From Sindora glabra (Eukaryota > Streptophyta > Magnoliopsida > Fabales > Fabaceae): a DNA stretch of 64,000 nucleotides. The stretch covers positions 73,309,283 to 73,373,282 of the forward strand of contig CM035235.1 in NCBI GenBank assembly GCA_020226215.1, in the 5' to 3' direction. Shown here in pieces: positions 57,598 through 64,000 of this stretch. The notes beneath the pieces were generated by a model. The model made no database searches, was not told where the DNA came from, and saw only the letters and a program-made list of their open reading frames with translations. Every line of letters begins with the position of its first letter. The first letter of the stretch is position 1. The translations under genes and the position numbers were made by a program.

Positions 57598-57609
57598 CTT
57601 TCCCCTTTT
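57598..57609 (-). promoter_or_regulatory. Gypsy polypurine tract
   Basis: On the element strand AAAAGGGGAAAG abuts the 3' LTR start TGTTGC, an exact fit for the plus-strand primer position. Confidence 0.75.
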
Positions 57610-57699
57610 AAAAGAATTTATCCTTAAATTATTGATACATATGATATTTTAAGGCTAATATAAAATTATGACTATAACAAACTTACCACGTTCCAAATA

Positions 57700-58195
57700 A
57701 TTAAGGGTATCGTTGTTGCATTTTAGACTCTAACTTCCATGTGGCTTCCTTTACCCTGTGATGTTCCCAATGAAACTTTATAGGAGAAACCCTTTTAGAT
57801 TTTAGTTTTTGAACATGGCAATCCAAGGTCTCTGCTAGTTGTTCCTCGTAACATAATTTAAGATCAATTTGTAATGATTTATCTTAAATCATATGAGACT
57901 TACTTGGCAGGTATTTTCTAAGCATAAATACATGGAATACAGAATGGATAGCTTGTAAACTATTTTGCAACTTCAACTAATAGGTTATCGCTTTAACATG
58001 CTTGAGAATTGGGAAGGGCTTGATGAAACATGGTGCTAATTTACTATTTTTCCCAAATCTCATGACACCTTTCATAGGCGAAACTTTTAGAAAAACCATA
58101 TATCTCATTTGAAACTTTAACTCTCTCTCCTTCTCTTGTCTGCATATGACTTTTATTAATCTTGAACTACTTTTAATCGATCTCGTATAATTCAA
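57700..58195 (-). pseudogene. Gypsy integrase C-terminus and chromodomain remnant
   Basis: 57,977-58,195 encodes the integrase end (ELKFQMRYMVFLKVSPMKGV...PFPILKHVKAITY). Further on, at about 57,715-57,795, WEHHRVKEATWKLESKMQQR followed by YP-stop-LF is a chromodomain-type end. Chromodomains steer chromovirus integration to heterochromatin. Confidence 0.75.
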
Positions 58196-58599
58196 ACTTT
58201 TTTCAAAGCATCACTTACAAAATTCGGTCCTAAAAGTCATGCCTTCCTAAGTTTAAACTATCTTACTGGTGATCAATATTTTTAATCATGAAGCACTTTA
58301 TATGGTGCCATTTGGATGCTAAATTGACATATGTGGTTATAAATAAATTTTATTAATGGTAGATACTTTTCTTAGATTCCTTCAAATTCCAATACACAAA
58401 CTTTAAGTGTATCCTCTAGTATCTAAATGGTCCTTTTAGATTGCCCATTAATTTGTGAATGAAAAGCGATATTAAACTGTAGCCGAGTTCCTAACTTTTG
58501 TTGGAATAATTGTCAAACATGAGATATGAACTAAGTATCATGGCTAATATGATAGTAATTAGAACTCCATGTAATGGCATAATTTTGTTAAAGTACACT

Positions 58600-58700
58600 T
58601 AAATATATTGAGTTGCAATAAAGGCAATCCTAATAAGAATAACATATGCTAACTTTATCAATTTATCAATGATGACTTAAATGAAATTATATCCTTTATG
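58600..58700 (-). pseudogene. Gypsy integrase core remnant
   Basis: A frame reading IDKLIKLAYVILIRI corresponds to the VIVDRLTKSAHFLPIR block of Gypsy integrases; it is surrounded by stops. Confidence 0.5.
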
Positions 58701-59450
58701 TATTTCAGGCAATCCAATCAAGAAGTCTACTATAATATTTTCCCCATTTTTATTTTGGTATTGGAAGCAGCTAGTATATTCCAATTAGACATTGATGTTT
58801 TGCTTTTACTTATTAACAAATAGACACTTTATTATATGATTTAATGTAACTTTTTTCATCCCTTTCCACCAGAATACTTTTTTCAAGTCATAGTACATTT
58901 TTGCTATTTTTGGGTGCATAATATAAGATGAATTGTGAGCTTAGTATATCAATTCATTCTATTCACTTGTTAAAACTTAAATCTTTGCTTGCTATTGAAC
59001 TAGTCCTTTCTCATTAATAATTAAATCAAATTTTAGTTCTTTAGTTACCTTTTTCACCAAGGTTACATAGTTCAAATTAATCTTTTGTGGATGTTTGATT
59101 CTTTCTATAAAAGTAGATTAAATGGCCACATAAGCCAACATCACACCTAAATTTTTAGATAGTACCTTTATCGGTTTACTTACGGATTTCCTACTAAATG
59201 CATTTGTTACCACATTAGCCTTATCAAGATAATATAAAATAAAGCAATCATAGTCCTTAACTAATTTTATCCATTTCTTTTATCTCAAATTAAGATCTTT
59301 TTACTCGAAGATATACTTTGAACTTGTATAATTTGTGTATATTTCAATAGTTTCTCCATATAAGTAATGTCTCTATATCTTTAAGGTGAAAATTACTATT
59401 ACCTTCTCCAAATCATGTGTAGGATAAATTTGTTCATGTCTCTTTAATTG

Positions 59451-59648
59451 TTAGAAAGTATAAGCTATCACCTTACCATGTTGCATAAGTATGCATTCAA
59501 GTCCAATCCTTGATGCATCGCAATACACCACATATCCTCCAATGCCTGATGAAAGTGCTAATGCTAGTGCTAACATCAAGTATGACTTTAGTTTTTTGAA
59601 GCTATTTTGATATGCATCTATACACTCAAATTCGACTCTTTTTTGCAT
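59451..59648 (-). pseudogene. Gypsy RT/RNase H junction remnant
   Basis: 65 codons including FECIDAYQNSFKKLKSYL and YVVYCDASRIGLECILMQHG. The latter is the start of the Gypsy RNase H domain, with its first catalytic aspartate present (CDAS). Confidence 0.82.
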
Positions 59649-59929
59649 TAATTTGGTTTATAGTGTGTAAATTTTGGAGAAATTTTTAATAAAGATTTAA
59701 TAATAACCTCCTAACTTAAGAAAACTATAAATTTTCATAATTGATGATGGCCTTGATTAATTCTTTACTACTACAACTTTTTAGGGATCCACCTAAACTC
59801 TTTTGTATGTCACCACATGCCCTAAAAAAATAACATTGTTTGTTTAAAACTCACAATTGAAAGCCTTTACATATAACTTATGCTCTTGTAATATTTGCAA
59901 AACTACTCGAAAATGTTAGGCATGCTTTT

Positions 59930-60500
59930 TCTTACTTTTCAAGTATATTAGAATATTATTTATAAAGATAATGGTGAATTTATATAAACATAGTTTAAAT
60001 ACATGATTCATTAAATCTATGAAATTAATAAAAGCATTAGTTAATCTAAAAGATATCATTAAGAACCTAAAATATCTATATTGAGGCTTAAATATAGTTT
60101 TAGGAATATCTCCTTTATGAATTTTTAACTAATGATAACCTGTGCACAGATCAATCTTGGGGAAGTACTTCATTCTTTAAAGTTAATTAAAAAGATTATC
60201 AATACAAGGAAAAATATATTTATTTTTTATGATGACCTTATTAAGCTAACGATAATCAATATTCAACTATATAGATCGATCTTTTTTTTTCACAAAGATG
60301 ATTGAAGCTCCCTAAGGTGAAGTACTTGGACGAATGAAATATTTATCTATAAGATCTTGGAACTACTCTCTTAACTCTTACAACTTTGTCAGGGTCATCG
60401 ATATGGAGGAATTAAAACTAGTTTAATGTCATACAATAAATCAACGTGGAACTCGATTTCACAATTTGATAGTAATTTAAGTAATTCTTCTCAGAACATA
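59930..60500 (-). pseudogene. Gypsy reverse transcriptase remnant with lost catalytic motif
   Basis: At 59,955-59,966 the FIDD-type catalytic box reads FINN, in the context FTIIFINNILIYL, so both aspartates are replaced. Upstream RT sequence is too decayed to read continuously. Confidence 0.65.
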
Positions 60501-60929
60501 TTAAAAAACTCTTTCACTATTGGAATAATATTGATATCAGAAATGGGTTAATTCAAATATTATATAATGCCAAGTATATTATGCCCTTTTTTAAATGATT
60601 GTTTAAGCTTTAATACTCGAAATAATGACAGCAAAGTTCATTAATCTATCTCTATGGAATTTAGTGGGTGAAGAGCCCTTTATGGAAAATATTACAGATT
60701 TATCAAAATAATTTATACATGTATAGTACTTAAACAACTAATCTATCTTCAATATTATATCAAAGTCACTCATATCAAGTAAGATCAAGTTTACTGACAT
60801 TGCATGATCATGAATTGTTATAAGACAAGCTTCTAATTTACAAATGGCTATAATGGATTTCTTTAAAGGAATCATTACAACTAAAGGAGTATTCAACTTT
60901 TTAGCGGGGTTTATTTAGAACAGTGACAA

Positions 60930-60985
60930 ATTTCTTTGATACAAAAAAGTAGGTAGCACTAGGATCAAACAAAACTTTAATAGAA
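60930..60985 (-). pseudogene. Gypsy protease remnant
   Basis: IKVLFDPSATYFF matches the VLFDSGATHSFI protease active-site region. The catalytic D is kept and the SG that follows is changed. Confidence 0.55.
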
Positions 60986-62250
60986 AAGGTTTCAAACTTT
61001 CAATAAAGATAGTACTTATCACAATAACATTAGAGGTATAGGCCTCTTGGTAGGTAAGTACATATACTCAAGCTTGATTCCCACTTGCTTCTTCTCTTTG
61101 ACCTAAAATATTAGCACTCCTTAAAGGTCTTAGGGTTTCTAGAATGTGGAACCGATAGAGAATTTATATTTTTCCGTTGAAATATAGAATAACTCATGCT
61201 TTGGCTAATAACATTTCTGGGGCAATCCTTTACCTCATGCTTAACTATTCTATATTTAAACCATTCTCCCCTAAAATAATTACAAAGACCATTATGGTGA
61301 AGCTAGCATTAAGTACACTAAGGTTTTCCACTATCTTACCTTAAAGATTGATTTTGTTAACTTGGAGGATTATAATGAGTTCTTTGCTTCTTAAAGTTGT
61401 TTCTTGAAAAATGTCCATGACGTATGTGTTGAAAGATGGTGGCCTTTTAGTGGAATCATTTTCATTATGCCTAAAAATAGCTTGAGGAGACACCTCCATA
61501 AAGAATGTACTTAACTTGGTCCCTTAAATCGACTTCTCTTCTTACTAATCTCTTTAGCTTGCCTCTTTTTTCTCTCATTAACCTTCATTTCAAGTGCTAA
61601 TGTTTGCTCTACCATTTCTTGATACGATTAACATAAAATCTTTCAAAGTGGAAATCCTTGAGGTTATTCATAAACCTTTCAATTTTAGCCTTTTTTATAG
61701 AAAATAAATGTAAAGCATACCAAAACAACAAGGTAAACCAAGCGTTATACTCCACAATAGATAAGTCCCCTTGTTTTACAGTCTTAAATACTCAAACTCT
61801 TCCTTAATGAATACTTAATGGTAAGAAGTGATCCATGAATAGTTTTGAAAAGTTTTTTAAGTTAAAGGCTTTAATTCCATATTCCAACTGATTACTATGT
61901 CAATGAACCAATAATGGACCACATCATCTAATTGGTAACCTACAAACTCAATTAACAAAACGACAGGGCTTTGTAACATCTCACTTAACCTCGCATATGT
62001 TAAAGAAATTGATGTAAATTTACTACTAGATTAACACTAGAAGATTTAGGAAAGTTTAATTAAAAAAATCCTTATATGATTTTAAATTTATATTTTATTC
62101 CTCGTATAGGAGGGTTACGCTTATGCTCACGTTCTTTTCCTTGATCATGGCTTTCATTATATCATCAATGTTACCTAAATACTTACTTTGATCTTTTGAG
62201 GCATCATGCCCAAATTACTAAGTAATGATTGCATTAACTTACTCTAGTAC
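60986..62250 (-). pseudogene. Gypsy gag region, decayed
   Basis: Position implies gag. A VKHEVKDCPRN stretch near 61,210-61,250 looks like the end of a zinc knuckle missing its first cysteines. No continuous frame. Confidence 0.4.
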
Positions 62251-62654
62251 ATGTTTTAGATAGAGCACAATCTGAGGTGAAAATTATTGATTAAATTCTC
62301 CACTAACCTCTTACCTATCATTACAAGCTTGAAGATCCTTAGGCGATTCTTTATTTCCCAAGTGATTGGTTCACACTTAAGTTTATGTATTAATTATTAT
62401 AATAATTCAAGTAATCACTACATAATTCGTCAATCAATTCATTATACAATTCATAATGCACTTTGTCACACATAAACTCCACCACTTACTGCTATAGTAT
62501 AATAGGGTCCATGAAAATAGTACTAGCAATACATGATCCTGGGTACACATATACCATTCATTTAGTTTTTGATCAATATCTATAATGGTAGTATATAGAT
62601 ATAACCTAAAAGTCTCATCCTATTAAAAACTTAAAATATACTTTGATATTACCT

Positions 62655-64000
62655 TTGGTATGATCTAAACTCAATTATGACTAGCATGTAAGTTATTTTT
62701 TAGTTTCCACCAACCTATTCTTAATCATTTAGCTTAATCTTAATTAACAAGTATGATGCATATATTAAAGAAAATAGTAATTTAAAATGAAAATGTTCAT
62801 TAGAATTCATTGAGGTTTTTGTAAAAAGATAAGGAAATTAAGTATGCTTATAATCCCCCTAAATAAGGATAAATAAGTTTAACTAACTTATGAGAAATCA
62901 ATTCAAATATCTCTTGCACCAACTTTATGACAAAAATAAGGCGTAAAATAAATTATGTATAGGGTTTTGTGCTACAATACTACTATTAATGAGCTCTTAT
63001 AGAATCTAGTTTTGAAAAAGTGAATGTAAAGGCTTGACCTGAGAATCTATAAAATAAATCATGAAAAAATGAATTTAAGGCTTGATCAATGAATAATTTA
63101 TAAAAACAATAACAATTTATAATAACTTACACATTGGACTATCCTTTATTGATCATTTATATCACATTCAAGCATACTAGTAATTAAGAGCTAATATCAA
63201 TAAGATTAACATATAATTATTTTATTTTCAATGTGTCATATAATAACACTTATGAACAACTATACTAAAATCACATCTCATTTGGAACAATAAGTAATAG
63301 AAAAATACATTCATCTAACTCTTGACTTTCGATCCAATCTTATATCTTACTTACTTTATTACTAAAATTTTTTCATTCGATATTTAAATCATCACCCCCA
63401 TCACATTTCTCATCTTTGATGCAACTCATGGCATGATTTATAATGCAATTTAAATCTTAAAGCTTAAGCTTTATTCAATGTAGTTATAATTCAATTTCAA
63501 TGTCATCACAATACATGCCAACACCATTATACCCTATTGTATGGCTACATGCATTCACATATATCATAATAATCAATTCATACAACATTCCTTAACATAT
63601 TTCATTCAATGATTAATGCAATATGTTTATCATAACACATATCATATTATACAACCCCTACTTCCTCATTTCATGATTGTCCAAATCATGTACTTATCTT
63701 ATAATTATCATAAATTATTTTATTTTTTATGTTTAAAGACCAAACACCCCATGTTAGGCTATTATAAATCATGAAAACATAAAATAAGTTAGATATAGTT
63801 TATTATTTGGTTATTATAGTTGTGACATTTAAGTGATATTTTATGGATAACTCAGAAATTATAAATATATTATTTATGAAACTTATTTCATATGAAAATA
63901 AATTCAATTATTTTTTTAATAGATTGGTCATTTGTCCAAATTAACTAAGTATTAAAAGTGTTATAATTTTTAGACAATAAACACAAAATGTTTATTTTTT
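62655..64000 (-). repeat. Gypsy 5' LTR, truncated by the window edge
   Basis: Aligns along its full visible length with 55,155-56,500 (for example TTAGTTTCCACCAA, ATCACATCTCATTTGGAA, AAAGACCA.ACACCCCATGTT). A PBS-like GGTAATATCAAAG (element strand, 62,641-62,653) with one extra base relative to TGGTATCAGAG lies just inside it. Confidence 0.75.

Larger units (their letters stand above)
55155..64000 (-). mobile_element. Ty3/Gypsy chromovirus, degenerate, minus orientation, cut by window end
   Basis: Remnants in the order gag-PR-RT-RH-IN-chromodomain read from right to left on the minus strand, flanked by long LTRs (55,155-57,597 and from about 62,655). FLKVSPMKGVMRFGK and the chromodomain-like tail WEHHRVKEATWKLESK point to the Tekay/Del branch of chromoviruses. 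Every domain has stops or shifts, and the RT catalytic motif is lost. The LTRs are visibly more diverged from each other than those of the Copia element, so this insertion is older. Confidence 0.85.

Noticed and set aside
1..64000. CRISPR array, operon, phage or bacterial-type system
   Set aside because: No regularly spaced short repeats, no clustered co-directional genes and no ribosome-binding sites; all firm genes are plant nuclear genes with introns or plant-type structure.

Overview
The window is eudicot plant nuclear DNA. Evidence: long AT-rich intergenic sequence, canonical GT-AG introns, a plant-specific leucine-rich-repeat receptor pseudokinase (GHR1), and plant Copia, Gypsy (chromovirus), LINE, Mutator and Tourist-type elements. 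I cannot name the species. No bacterial-type feature (operon, CRISPR, phage) is present.

Layout. 0-3.6 kb: a possible last exon of an unidentified + strand gene at the edge, then an uninterrupted minus-strand KRI1 reading frame (ribosome biogenesis). 4.1-5.1 kb: a non-autonomous Mutator-like element with a perfect 10-bp target duplication and an internal GC-rich tandem repeat. 6.8-8.4 kb: two weak, converging small-transcript candidates. 9.97-10.98 and 22.76-23.94 kb: two intronless genes for coiled-coil proteins with a C-terminal membrane tail, which look like diverged duplicates. They are separated by a broken, minus-oriented Copia retrotransposon (11,992-20,266) with two 478-bp LTRs. 25.6-29.6 kb: GHR1 in three exons, minus strand. 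32.7-43.6 kb: SmD3 (five exons, plus strand) lies between two direct copies of an anonymous repeat. The left copy is split by about 5.5 kb of AT-rich DNA with its own tandem repeats and a Tourist-like MITE. 43.9-53.8 kb: OLA1 (Obg-like ATPase 1), 12 exons, minus strand, its introns carrying LINE pieces, a SINE-like tail and a near-perfect foldback. 55.2 kb to the end: a degenerate minus-oriented Gypsy chromovirus with LTRs of about 2.4 kb, its outer LTR cut by the window edge.

KRI1, OLA1 and SmD3 are housekeeping genes (ribosome assembly, translation control, splicing). GHR1 is a stomatal and stress-signalling receptor. Nothing suggests that they act as a unit. I reconstructed the OLA1, SmD3 and GHR1 exons by splice-site and reading-phase reasoning; all junctions keep frame and give proteins of family-typical length.

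The most unusual signals are the Copia leader (a hairpin with a palindromic loop resembling a retroviral dimerisation site, plus an extra broken reading frame upstream of gag), the foldback inside OLA1, the repeat pair around SmD3, and the Mutator-like element with an internal GC-rich duplication.
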